A stretch of 64,000 nt of DNA, taken from Desulfosarcina widdelii (GTDB lineage: Bacteria > Desulfobacterota > Desulfobacteria > Desulfobacterales > Desulfosarcinaceae). The stretch covers positions 1,426,001 to 1,490,000 of the forward strand of contig NZ_AP021875.1 of the NCBI RefSeq assembly GCF_009688965.1, read 5' to 3'. The notes under the pieces are model-generated. The model did no database searches and was not told where the DNA came from. It saw nothing but the letters and a program-made list of their open reading frames with translations. Positions 27,371 to 35,666 of this stretch are shown in pieces (the first letter of the stretch is position 1; each line of letters starts with the position of its first letter). A program made the position numbers and the translations under genes.

Positions 27371-27378
27371 ATGGATTG

Positions 27379-27849
27379 TCAGCTCTTGATTTCTTCGACA
27401 TGAACAGCGAAACGTGTGCCTCGGATACCGATAGAAGCCGTGGGGGTAATTAATTTCGTCGCTTTTGTGGACATTTTGGCGATGAGCCCGGATACGTAAA
27501 CCGCCGTTCCCTTGAACAACCTGACGATGAATGAAAATTCGGACTTGCCGGGCTCGAAAATAAAATTCTCGATCTCCAACCGGCTATCGGGTCCCATGGA
27601 CAGGCGGGTGTCATCGTCGAAGACCAGCCCCAGCGAGCCGTCAGACCCGGTCTCGAGGATATCGCCTGGCATCAGCCGGAATCCGATGGCGATGCGGTTT
27701 TCTCCTGATGAACGGTTGAGGTGGACGGTTCCGTCGATCGAGGTAATCGCTGCAACCGTATTGTCGGCCGCCAGGGCCGAATGCGGGGAAGTTACGATCA
27801 CAGCCGAAAAAAACAACATAACTATCCAGATTAATTTCAGATTCATCAT
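27379..27849 (-). CDS. Secreted FecR-domain protein
   Basis: 156 residues: signal peptide (about 1-28, ends S-A-L-A-A), then a FecR domain (about 30-150): V-A-A-I-T-S-I-D-G-T-V-H-L, L-M-P-G-D-I-L-E-T-G, D-D-T-R-L-S-M-G-P-D-S and the closing T-P-T-A-S-I-G-I-R-G-T-R-F. In bacteria with CHASE2 receptors such stand-alone secreted FecR proteins usually precede them and may act as periplasmic signal modulators. ATG at 27849 (second ATG at 27846) follows ATGGGGCTGATA; the open frame extends upstream to 28122 but that part is non-coding in character. Confidence 0.88.
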   Translation of the reverse strand: MMNLKLIWIVMLFFSAVIVTSPHSALAADNTVAAITSIDGTVHLNRSSGENRIAIGFRLMPGDILETGSDGSLGLVFDDDTRLSMGPDSRLEIENFIFEPGKSEFSFIVRLFKGTAVYVSGLIAKMSTKATKLITPTASIGIRGTRFAVHVEEIKS

Positions 27850-28188
27850 TATCAGCCCCATTTCCGATTCGAATTGCTTCACTGCCGAACAGCTCCCGCG
27901 ACCATTCAGATTCACGCAAGATTCGTGCAATTTCCCATAAAAACGGCCAGCTTTTATGCAAAACCCCTTTTCCTTCTGAAAAATCGAACCGTTGCATGCA
28001 TGGAGGTTCCGGGTGCGAAAAAAAGGCCGGGCCTTCCGGTTTCCATTTTTACCCGTTCGGTCGTTGAACCGGAAAATTTGGTTCAGCTTGCGCCGGGTCT
28101 GTGTTATGAACGAATGGATCAAGATGCGTTCATGATCCGTTTTTCCGCACCAGCCAATGATGATTAACTCGTAAAAAGTTGCTGTTCG
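27850..28188. other. Intergenic region upstream of the FecR operon
   Basis: No gene recognised. It must hold the promoter of the FecR-OmpA-CHASE2 operon (minus strand); I could not define boxes. The structured repeat at 28189 follows it. Confidence 0.45.
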
Positions 28189-28333
28189 GACGGATTCGTA
28201 AAAAGCCCGAGATCAAGGCTTGCGAATCCTGAGAATACCGCTATCGCGGGTGCCGTAGGCAGCGTATTTATGATACTCCGCAGTGACGAAGGATGAAGCG
28301 TAACGCCAATATCGGGCTTTTTGCGAATCCGTC
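28189..28333. repeat. Structured intergenic repeat with 22-base inverted ends
   Basis: The ends GACGGATTCGtAAAAAGCCC and GGGCTTTTTgCGAATCCGTC pair almost perfectly over about 22 bases around a 100-base interior that contains smaller repeats (GAATCCTGAG, GATACTCCGCAG). It lies between the FecR operon and the Dabb gene. It looks like a dispersed palindromic unit rather than a gene; a non-coding RNA is possible. Copy number in the genome cannot be judged from one window. Confidence 0.6.
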
Positions 28334-28353
28334 AATGATAAAAAGGAAACCGT

Positions 28354-28713
28354 ATGATTACCCACGTCGTGATGATGAAATTCAAACCCGAGGTCTGCGA
28401 CAACGATATCGACGAACTGGAGGCCCTGCTAGATGGCCTGCCCGATAAAATCGATGAAATCCAGAGCTACGATTTCGGGCGGGATTTGGTCGGCTCCGAC
28501 CGCTCTTACAATTTTGCCCTGGTGTCCGTATTTGCCAATCGCGACACCCTCAAACATTATCAGGAGCATCCTGCGCATCAAGTGGTGGTGAAAAAACTGG
28601 GCGGCATGTGCGAGCATATCGCGGTCGTGGACTACCGCAACGCCCCCTATCGTCAGCAGGACGAAAACGAACCCGATCCGCTGAAACGCAACGACCTGTT
28701 TCGACGGCCTTAG
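28354..28713 (+). CDS. Dabb (stress-responsive alpha/beta barrel) domain protein
   Basis: 119 residues starting MITHVVMMKFKPEV, the typical first strand of Dabb proteins, followed by I-x-S-Y-D-F-G-R-D and Y-N-F-A-L-V-S-V-F, then Y-x-x-H-P-A-H-Q and I-A-V-V-D-Y. Dabb proteins are small dimeric ferredoxin-like barrels; some are enzymes (cyclases), most have no known role. ATG follows AAAGGAAA. It stands alone between two structured intergenic repeats. The last 20 residues are charged and specific to this protein. Confidence 0.88.
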   Translation: MITHVVMMKFKPEVCDNDIDELEALLDGLPDKIDEIQSYDFGRDLVGSDRSYNFALVSVFANRDTLKHYQEHPAHQVVVKKLGGMCEHIAVVDYRNAPYRQQDENEPDPLKRNDLFRRP

Positions 28714-28758
28714 TGCTTCTGTTCGTAAATACGGTGACGTACTGAGATTACCGAGGCG

Positions 28759-28830
28759 CCCGGATCGTAAGGCGTGAGAAGCGGCCAATAGCCTTAGCTA
28801 TTGGCGTGCCGAACAACGAAGCGAGCCGGG
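28759..28830. repeat. Second structured intergenic repeat
   Basis: A perfect 9-base stem GCCAATAGC / GCTATTGGC with a CTTA loop (28784-28805) lies inside outer arms CCCGG / CCGGG (28759-28763, 28826-28830). It follows the Dabb gene. The style resembles dispersed hairpin elements; it may also act as a terminator of the Dabb transcript although no T-run follows. Confidence 0.5.
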
Positions 28831-28916
28831 ATACATCTGTAAGCAGGGAGAAATTATTTTTGCGGCAGGCGGGCGCTGGGGAAAATTCTTGTCGAACAGC
28901 TTTGCCCTTCGATATC

Positions 28917-31217
28917 TCACCGGTTGACCGGCCGATCCTCCAATGTCTTTGTGACCGCAGCGGCCAGACGATTCAAGGCAACCGGTTTCGGCAGCACGTG
29001 CCTGACGCCAACTTCCTTTAAATCGGTGTCGTCGATGGCCGCCGGCAATCCCGTACACAGAATGATGGGGATATCCGGCCGAATTTTTCTGACTTTGCGG
29101 GCCAGTTTTCCGCCGGTCATCTGCGGCATGGTCCAATCGGTAATCAGAAGATCGTACTTGAGCGGATTCAGGCGAAACGCCTCGATGGTGCCCATGGGAT
29201 CGACCCGGGTTTCAACCAGGTATCCCAGACCTTCCAGCAGTTCGCTTCCGATATCTCTCAACTGCGCCTCGTCGTCGACAAACAGGATCACTCCCCTGCC
29301 CGGCGAAAAGGAGGCGGTATCGGCTCGGGACGGTTGGCCGGCACTTTCCGAAAGGGGTAAAAACACCTGGATGGTCGTTCCTACCCCCGGTTGGCTGTAC
29401 ACCTTGATGCTCCCGCCATGATCCTTTACGATGCCGTGCACGGTGGACAGTCCCATGCCGGTGCCTTCCCCGGTTTTCTTGGTGGTGAAGTAGGGATCGA
29501 AAATTCGATCCATGTCGGCACGCTCCATACCCTGTCCGGTATCGGCGACGACGAGTTTCAGGTATCTGCCGGGGCTGATGACCGGATAGCAGGAGGAATC
29601 GTAGGTGCCGACGGTTACCGCCGTAAGGCTCATTTCGAGCAGGCCGCCGTCCTTGCCCATGGCCTGGTAGGCATTGGCACACAGATTCATGACAACCTGG
29701 TGGATCTGGGTTTCGTCTGCCAGCACATCTCCCAGACCGGCGCTTATATCCTGCCGGATCTCGATGGTTGACGGAAATGTTGCCCGTATCAGGGTCAAGG
29801 CTTCCTCTACAACGCTGCTGACATCGATGATCCGTTTCTGGGTTTTGCCACGCCTGCTGAAGGTCAGGATCTGCTGCACCAGATTCTTGCCGCGGACACT
29901 TGCCGTGGTGATCTGTTCGACATAGTGCCTCAGCTTGGACTTTTCCGGGCATCGCAGTTGGGCCAGTTCCGCATAACCATAGATGGCCGCAATGATATTG
30001 TTGAAATCGTGGGCGATACCGCCGGCCAGGGTTCCCAGAGCCTCCATGCGCTGGGCCTGACGCAGGTGGCCTTCCATGACGGCTTCTTGTTTCTCATGAT
30101 TCTTTTTCTCGGTAAGGTCCTGCACAAAAGAAATCGAATGGCGTTCCCCCTCGAACTCAAACAACTTGGCGGCAATATCTACTGGAATAAAAGTCCCGTC
30201 CTTGCAGCGAAGCTGAGCTTCGAAATTGACGGAACCGTTTTCAATCAGCTGCTGCCATAAATCGCTGCGGTTTACTTCGGACAGGCCGGGTTCAATGTCG
30301 TACAGGCTCATCCGGCACAATTCCTGTCGATCGTAACCAAGCAGTCGGCAGGCATGCGGGTTGGCATCCAGAATGCGGGCATCCTCTCCGGTCTGAAAGA
30401 TCCCGATGGACGCCTTGTCGAACGAAAACCGGGTGAGGCGCAGGTCAGCTTCGATCTTTTTACGTTCGGCGACCCGTTCACTGATATCCCGGCACACGCA
30501 GAATATCAGCTTCTGCCCCCGGTACACGGCGCCATTGGTGCTGATTTCGACATCGTACAGGCTGCCGTCTTTGCGACGGTGGCGCGTTTCGAAATGATCG
30601 CCCCTTTCGTCGATGGTTCGCAGCATCTCCAGCAGTTCCTGCCTGTTCCACTGCGCATCCCAATCCCATACGTGCAGTTCGTGAACCTCTTCCAGGGAAT
30701 AGCCGAGCATATGGGCAAACTCCAGGTTGGCTTCCAGGACTTTGCCGTTTTGTTCCAGGACGACAATTCCGTCACTGGACTGTTCCACCAGAATGCGTCG
30801 TCGGGAAATCTCCTCTTCGAGAAACCGCTCCGCCTGTTTGCGCTCGGTAATGTCCCTCACCTGTCCGATGGCACGAACTTGCCTGTCAACCGGCCCCTCG
30901 AAGCGTGTTACCGAGACTTCGAACCATCGGTTAGGGGTCGCCCCGTTGGGAATAGCCAACACCTCGATATGCGGCCGCTTCATTTGAATGGATCGGCGGC
31001 AAGGGCATTGCTGACAATCCTCGTGCCGGTTTTTCAGCACGACGTGGCACGGTTTGCCGACCAGCGGCATGGAGTCGGCATACATCTCTTCCATCCAGCG
31101 ATTGACCTGCAGGATGTTCAGATCGTGGTCCAACAAAAATACGCCGTCTTGAATCGTGTCCAGGACACTTTCCAAAAAGCTTTGCTTATTTTTGGAACGT
31201 GGATCCACTGCATCCAT
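28917..31217 (-). CDS. PAS-containing hybrid histidine kinase with C-terminal receiver
   Basis: About 766 residues, no transmembrane helix, so cytoplasmic. Three PAS domains (about 20-140, 145-260, 270-385; the first with a Cys cluster C-Q-Q-C-P-C that could hold a metal or redox centre), HisKA with His403 in GGIAHDFNNIIAAIYGYAEL, HATPase_c (N box NLCANAYQAM, G boxes DTGQGME and GTGMGLSTV) and a receiver (about 640-760, VDDEAQL and I-T-D-W-T-M-P). The H-D-F-N-N type belongs to the NtrB-like HK4 group. ATG at 31217 is chosen because earlier starts would run into the upstream gene. No dedicated regulator gene is adjacent; output is unknown. Confidence 0.88.
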   Translation of the reverse strand: MDAVDPRSKNKQSFLESVLDTIQDGVFLLDHDLNILQVNRWMEEMYADSMPLVGKPCHVVLKNRHEDCQQCPCRRSIQMKRPHIEVLAIPNGATPNRWFEVSVTRFEGPVDRQVRAIGQVRDITERKQAERFLEEEISRRRILVEQSSDGIVVLEQNGKVLEANLEFAHMLGYSLEEVHELHVWDWDAQWNRQELLEMLRTIDERGDHFETRHRRKDGSLYDVEISTNGAVYRGQKLIFCVCRDISERVAERKKIEADLRLTRFSFDKASIGIFQTGEDARILDANPHACRLLGYDRQELCRMSLYDIEPGLSEVNRSDLWQQLIENGSVNFEAQLRCKDGTFIPVDIAAKLFEFEGERHSISFVQDLTEKKNHEKQEAVMEGHLRQAQRMEALGTLAGGIAHDFNNIIAAIYGYAELAQLRCPEKSKLRHYVEQITTASVRGKNLVQQILTFSRRGKTQKRIIDVSSVVEEALTLIRATFPSTIEIRQDISAGLGDVLADETQIHQVVMNLCANAYQAMGKDGGLLEMSLTAVTVGTYDSSCYPVISPGRYLKLVVADTGQGMERADMDRIFDPYFTTKKTGEGTGMGLSTVHGIVKDHGGSIKVYSQPGVGTTIQVFLPLSESAGQPSRADTASFSPGRGVILFVDDEAQLRDIGSELLEGLGYLVETRVDPMGTIEAFRLNPLKYDLLITDWTMPQMTGGKLARKVRKIRPDIPIILCTGLPAAIDDTDLKEVGVRHVLPKPVALNRLAAAVTKTLEDRPVNR

Positions 31218-31287
31218 TGGCGGTTTTCTCGATCTGCTTACAAATTTTTCCGATTGCGGTCGATTATCCCAAACAACTGCGCTGTCG

Positions 31288-32634
31288 TCAATTTGCGGTC
31301 GGTCCTGCCGGAGCATCGAAGCGCCGATCCTCCCAATGCATGTACCCCAGTATTGCTTTGATAGCGATATTGCGCAACGCACCCGGCGGCCATGGGATGG
31401 TTCGCCGGTTAACAAAAAAGACCTCGGTCCGTTCCGTTTGTTTCTCCAGGATCATGTCGCAAAGGGTCTTTCCGTTGAGGTGGGTCAGGCTGACGCCGTG
31501 GCCCACACAGCCTAAGCTGTACACCACGTTCTTGTCTCCCAAATAGCCCAGGGCCGGAGCCATGTCCAGCGGCACAGATACCGGACCGCCCCACTCGTGG
31601 GTGAAACGGATGTTCTTCAGGGCCGGAAAAAGCGCGCGTACATCGTCCTTTAGGCCGGCAAAGGTCGCCGGATTCAGATCCCTTTCCATGTCGGCACCCT
31701 CGGTAAGTGAGACATCCCTGCCCCCCATGAGCAGTCGATTGTCCGCGGTAAGCCGGTAGTAGTGCACCAGGTTGCGGGCATCCTCGATGCCCTGGCGGTT
31801 TTCCCATCCGATGGCCTCGAACTGCGCTGCGCTGAGCGGTTCGGTTAAAACGATATGGGTCCAGACGGGGATCTGTTTTCTGCTCAGTTCCGGGAAAAAA
31901 TGGGACCAGGCATTGGTGGCCATGACCACTTTGTCGGCGACAACCGTTCCGTCAGGTGTATCCAAAATCACGTTGCCCCGACGTCGTGACATCTCGTTTA
32001 CCGGCGTAAACTCATAGATCTCGACCCCCAACCCAATGAGAACGTCCCGCCAACTCCAGGCCAGCTTTGCCGGGTTCAGGATGCCGCAGCGCGGCTCCCG
32101 CCAGGCCCCTAAGTACATGGGGCTGCGGATTTGTTGGCATAGCTCCTCCTTTCCGATCCACTCGATGCCTTCAAGATCGAGTTTGTGGGCCAGTTCGATT
32201 TCCTCCATGATGCGGGCACGGTATTTCTCAGATGTGGCGACGCGCAAAAATCCGGGGTGTTCGTAGTCGCAGTCCAGTCCCAGGTCACCGACCAGATCGC
32301 GCAGCAGATCGACGGCCTTTTCCATGTAATGATGGGCCTGCTTGGCCTTTCTCTTCCCGAAGCGAATCGCCGTGATCCCCAGCGTAAGGCCAAAAAGCGT
32401 CATGTTGAAGCCACCGTTGCGTCCGCTGGCGCCGTAGCCGATCACCTGGCTTTCCAAAATAGCGATGTGCAGACCGGGCTGCGCTTTTTTTAGGTGATAG
32501 GCGGCCGACAAACCGGTAAATCCACCGCCGACGATGGCCACGTCCACTTTGACATCCTCCTGCAAGGCCCGGCCTGGAATGTAGTCTCGCGTGGAAAGCC
32601 AGAAACTTTTCTCCTTGAAGTGTCCGTTCTGCAT
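31288..32634 (-). CDS. FAD-dependent amine oxidase (DAO family, PuuB-like)
   Basis: 448 residues: N-terminal FAD motif [17 protein letters not shown] with the following acidic E-S at strand 2, the [10 protein letters not shown] motif, and a C-terminal [12 protein letters not shown], all as in gamma-glutamylputrescine oxidase and related secondary-amine oxidases. The reaction is probably oxidation of an amine or N-substituted amino acid; the electron acceptor in an anaerobe need not be oxygen. ATG follows AAGGAGG. It diverges from the IclR regulator gene across a tandem operator, so it belongs to the same regulon as the ectoine-type cluster and may oxidise an amine intermediate of that pathway. 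Confidence 0.87.
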   Translation of the reverse strand: MQNGHFKEKSFWLSTRDYIPGRALQEDVKVDVAIVGGGFTGLSAAYHLKKAQPGLHIAILESQVIGYGASGRNGGFNMTLFGLTLGITAIRFGKRKAKQAHHYMEKAVDLLRDLVGDLGLDCDYEHPGFLRVATSEKYRARIMEEIELAHKLDLEGIEWIGKEELCQQIRSPMYLGAWREPRCGILNPAKLAWSWRDVLIGLGVEIYEFTPVNEMSRRRGNVILDTPDGTVVADKVVMATNAWSHFFPELSRKQIPVWTHIVLTEPLSAAQFEAIGWENRQGIEDARNLVHYYRLTADNRLLMGGRDVSLTEGADMERDLNPATFAGLKDDVRALFPALKNIRFTHEWGGPVSVPLDMAPALGYLGDKNVVYSLGCVGHGVSLTHLNGKTLCDMILEKQTERTEVFFVNRRTIPWPPGALRNIAIKAILGYMHWEDRRFDAPAGPTAN

Positions 32635-32840
32635 GGGCTGCCTCCTTTTTATTTACCGGGATACCCTTCCTTCCCACTCGTTTCATTGAGAATCAAGTCC
32701 TAATATCTGAAGCCGCCGCCGGCCCTTCCGACAAGGCAAGGCCGACACGCTGTATCGTGGGTTTTCCAGAAGAAGAATTCGACTTTTTCGGACCCTGTTT
32801 GCTTTCAGGGGTTGACAAGGGCGGCTCGAAACCGTAGCAT

Positions 32841-32875
32841 GTCACACATAGTGAGCTTTCGTCACGCATAGTGAG
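32841..32875. promoter_or_regulatory. Tandem 15-base operator between divergent oxidase and IclR genes
   Basis: GTCACACATAGTGAG and GTCACGCATAGTGAG differ at one position and repeat with a 20-base period (about two helical turns). Each is itself nearly palindromic (GTCAC-N5-GTGAG). Position and form suit an IclR-family operator controlling both divergent units. Confidence 0.7.
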
Positions 32876-32927
32876 ACAATCCGCCTGACCGCTTAAACCG
32901 CCAACCTGCGATCCATGGTACGATTCG

Positions 32928-33722
32928 ATGTCGTCGAAAGGTGAAAAATATTACTTCGTCGCTTCCCTGGCCAAGGGTTTGCGAACCTTGGAAGTGCTGG
33001 CCGAAAACGGCGAGATGTCTGCTTCGAAAATGGCTGCACATCTGGAAACCAGTCGCGCGGCCAGCCATCGCTTTTTGACCACACTGCGCGACCTGGGCTA
33101 CGTTGAAAAAACCGAGGATGGCCGATTTCGCCTGAGTTTCAAAGTTCTCGAACTGGGGATGAAAAAGCTGGAGGGATTCGAAATACGGCATACCGTTTAT
33201 CCCTTCATGCAGGAAATCGCCATGGCCTTTGGCGAAACGGTCAATCTGGGCCACTGGGACGGCAGCGCGATCGTTCATCTGGACAAAGTGAACAGCAAGG
33301 AAATCTTGAGGCTGGATGTCGGCATGGGTGCTGCCGCACCGGCGTACTGCACCGGATTGGGCAAAGCGGTTCTGGCCTTTTTGAGCGACACCGAGCTTAA
33401 CGCCTATCTCGAATCGGTAACGCTTACGGCCATGTCTCCGAAAACCATTATTTCGGTGAACCGCTTGAAGGCCGAAATCGCCCGCATCCGCCGCTGCGGG
33501 TATGCCGTGGACAACGAAGAACTGAGCCTGGGCCTGCGGTGCGTGGCAGCACCGATATTCGACTATACCGGCTGTCCCAACTATGCCCTGAGCATTTCCG
33601 GTCCGTCCCAGCGAATGACCAAAAAGAAAATCGACGCCATTCAAGCCAAACTGGTACCGCTCTGTCGGCAAATTTCCCGCCAGATCGGGGCGCCTCATAA
33701 ATCAGACCCCAACCCCGGTTGA
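32928..33722 (+). CDS. IclR-family transcriptional regulator
   Basis: 264 residues: winged helix-turn-helix (about 8-70; SLAKGLRTLEVLAENGEMSA then SRAASHRFLTTLRDLGYVEK) and the IclR effector domain (about 85-255) with G-L-G-K-A-V-L-A-F and the conserved Cys-Gly-Y-A-V-D-N-E-E. IclR proteins bind small metabolites and repress or activate catabolic operons. It precedes a 13-gene co-directional run and diverges from an oxidase gene across the tandem operator at 32841-32875. Known ectoine-utilisation clusters are usually controlled by a MocR/GabR-type EnuR, so the regulator is different here. The effector is unknown; a pathway intermediate is likely. ATG at 32928 is the only start compatible with the domain; no clear ribosome site. 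Confidence 0.9.
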   Translation: MSSKGEKYYFVASLAKGLRTLEVLAENGEMSASKMAAHLETSRAASHRFLTTLRDLGYVEKTEDGRFRLSFKVLELGMKKLEGFEIRHTVYPFMQEIAMAFGETVNLGHWDGSAIVHLDKVNSKEILRLDVGMGAAAPAYCTGLGKAVLAFLSDTELNAYLESVTLTAMSPKTIISVNRLKAEIARIRRCGYAVDNEELSLGLRCVAAPIFDYTGCPNYALSISGPSQRMTKKKIDAIQAKLVPLCRQISRQIGAPHKSDPNPG

Positions 33723-33755
33723 CCATCGGCCGGAATCGAAAAAAGGAGAAGTATC

Positions 33756-34607
33756 ATGAGCACAAAGAAAATGACCCGCTTCGATTTGCAGAAAATGAAG
33801 CAGGAGAACCAAAAGGCTGTCTGGGTTACCGCCTACGACTACTGGACCGCTTCTTTTGCCGAAGAGGCAGGGATGGACATGATTCTCGTCGGCGATTCGC
33901 TGGGCATGTGCATCTACGGCTACAGCGGCACGGTGCCGGTCACCATGGACCAGTGCATCTGGCACAGCGAGGCGGTTCGGCGCGGCGCTCCGAACACCTT
34001 TATCATCGGCGACATGCCCTTTTTGTCCTACCAGGTCAGCGTACCGGAGGCGGTCCGCAACGCTGGCCGTTTTCACAAGGAAGCCGGCGTCGATGCCATT
34101 AAACTGGAGGGCGGCGTCCGCGTATGCCCCCAGATTCAGGCCATTGCCGACGGCGGCATGCTGGTCATGGGCCACATCGGACTGACGCCTCAGAGTTCGG
34201 GCCAGCAGGGTGGCTTCAAGGCCCAGGGCCGCACGGCCGAAGCAGCCCGGGACCTGATTGCCGACGCCAAGGCCATCGAAGCGGCGGGCGCCTTCGCCCT
34301 GCTGGTGGAAGCGGTGCCGCCGGAGGTATGCGGGATTATCCGCAATACCTTACAGATCCCGGTCTACAGCATTGGGGCCGGATGGGAAGCCGACGGGCAG
34401 CTCATGATCTGCAGCGACGTCCTGGGCATCTTTCAGGCCTTCACCCCCAAATTCGTCAAAAAATACGAAAACCTGGGCGCCAAAACGGTTACGGCGTTCA
34501 AACAATATGTCGAGGATGCCCGCGGCGGACAATTTCCGGCCGAGGAGCATGCCTATAAGATGGTGGACGGCGAACTGGAAAAACTCAAGAACCTGCTCGA
34601 ATCCTGA
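33756..34607 (+). CDS. panB: PanB-like ketopantoate hydroxymethyltransferase
   Basis: 283 residues, full-length PanB: V-T-A-Y-D-Y, metal-binding VGDSLGM and GDMPF, the K-L-E-G-G segment, the catalytic-Glu segment V-E-A-V-P-P and S-I-G-A-G-W-E-A-D-G-Q. All active-site motifs are present, so it should transfer a one-carbon unit between methylene-tetrahydrofolate and a 2-oxo acid. It starts 33 bases after the IclR gene behind AAAAGGAG and leads a catabolic operon with no other pantothenate gene, so ketopantoate synthesis may not be its job; PanB-type enzymes can also act on pyruvate / 4-hydroxy-2-oxobutanoate, a possibility discussed in the findings. Typical PanB is about 265 residues; this has a slightly longer C terminus. 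Confidence 0.9.
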   Translation: MSTKKMTRFDLQKMKQENQKAVWVTAYDYWTASFAEEAGMDMILVGDSLGMCIYGYSGTVPVTMDQCIWHSEAVRRGAPNTFIIGDMPFLSYQVSVPEAVRNAGRFHKEAGVDAIKLEGGVRVCPQIQAIADGGMLVMGHIGLTPQSSGQQGGFKAQGRTAEAARDLIADAKAIEAAGAFALLVEAVPPEVCGIIRNTLQIPVYSIGAGWEADGQLMICSDVLGIFQAFTPKFVKKYENLGAKTVTAFKQYVEDARGGQFPAEEHAYKMVDGELEKLKNLLES

Positions 34608-34667
34608 TTAAACAAAAATCTGTCCACAAACGGACGAAAAAAAAATTTCAATCTAATGGAGGAAAAC

Positions 34668-35618
34668 ATGTCTGAAGTGCTAAAAACGATTCGCGACTAT
34701 ATGGAAAAACAAGGTATCCCCGGTCGGGATGCCTACGACCTGCCCACCTCGGCCAAATCCTTTCCCGACGGTGCCAACTATCGCATCGAGATTGCCGGGG
34801 TGGAGCGGGCCTCCACCATGGAAGCCATGATCGACGAAGCCCGCAAGCGCAATGTGACCATTCACCGCTGTATTGCCGCCGTTGGCGGATCCACCTACTG
34901 CGATTTCCAGGAACTCAAGGACATGGCCCAGATGGCCAGAGACGAGAAGATCGAAGTGGTCATGACCGTCGGCCACCGCAAAGGCTGGGACCCGGGCTCC
35001 AAGGAGATCTCCACGTCCGAAGGCGCCATGCAGGGATTCCGCCTGAGAGGATCGGACAACATCTCCTATCATATCGCCGATATCATGCGAAACATCGAAG
35101 CCGGCCACCGCGGTTTTCTGGTCTACGACGAGGGCGTTCTCTCCATCTTGAACGGCATGCGCGAAGAAGGCCTGATCCCGGCGGAAACGATTTTCAAGTT
35201 TTCCGTCTTCGGCGGATACTGCAGCGGCGCCGGCGCCAAGGTGATCGAGTCCATGGGCGCCAACTCCATGAACCCCATATCGGATGTCTCCCTGCCGATT
35301 CTGGGCTCCATCCGCCAGGCAGCCGACCTGCCGCTGGACGTTTACATGATCATCGTCGACTCTTTCGGCGGCATGTTCCGCGCCTATGAGGCTCCCGAAA
35401 TCGCCCGTGTGGCCTCGCCGTGCTACTTCAAGTTCGAGCCGGGCACCTCGGAGGGGGACATCTACAAGCCGTGGATCACCGAAGACTGGCACAAGAACCT
35501 CATTCGCCAGAAAGTCAAAATCGCCTCCATTGTCATGGAGATCATGCAAAAGCACGCTCCTGAATTGAAAACGTCCCCCAAGGGACCGGCGGACCTGGTT
35601 CTGCCGGTGGTGGCTTAA
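34668..35618 (+). CDS. TIM-barrel protein, distantly U32-peptidase-like
   Basis: 316 residues, no signal peptide. Its pattern of alternating strands and helices (V-T-I-H-R-C-I-A, V-V-M-T-V-G-H-R, G-F-L-V-Y-D-E-G, F-K-F-S-V-F-G-G-Y-C, L-D-V-Y-M-I-I-V-D) suggests a TIM barrel, and my closest recollection is of proteins annotated as U32-family peptidases, but catalytic residues of known members are not identifiable. Conserved-looking polar patches include V-G-H-R-K-G-W-D-P-G and F-E-P-G-T-S-E-G-D. ATG at 34668 sits behind GGAGGA; an ATG at 34656 overlaps that site and is rejected. Located between the PanB-like and aminotransferase genes; an enzyme of the same pathway is likely, the reaction unknown. 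Confidence 0.6.
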   Translation: MSEVLKTIRDYMEKQGIPGRDAYDLPTSAKSFPDGANYRIEIAGVERASTMEAMIDEARKRNVTIHRCIAAVGGSTYCDFQELKDMAQMARDEKIEVVMTVGHRKGWDPGSKEISTSEGAMQGFRLRGSDNISYHIADIMRNIEAGHRGFLVYDEGVLSILNGMREEGLIPAETIFKFSVFGGYCSGAGAKVIESMGANSMNPISDVSLPILGSIRQAADLPLDVYMIIVDSFGGMFRAYEAPEIARVASPCYFKFEPGTSEGDIYKPWITEDWHKNLIRQKVKIASIVMEIMQKHAPELKTSPKGPADLVLPVVA

Positions 35619-35666
35619 TAGCGTAAAAAAATGGTGCGCCCCCGCATATCGAAGAGGAATAGCTGA

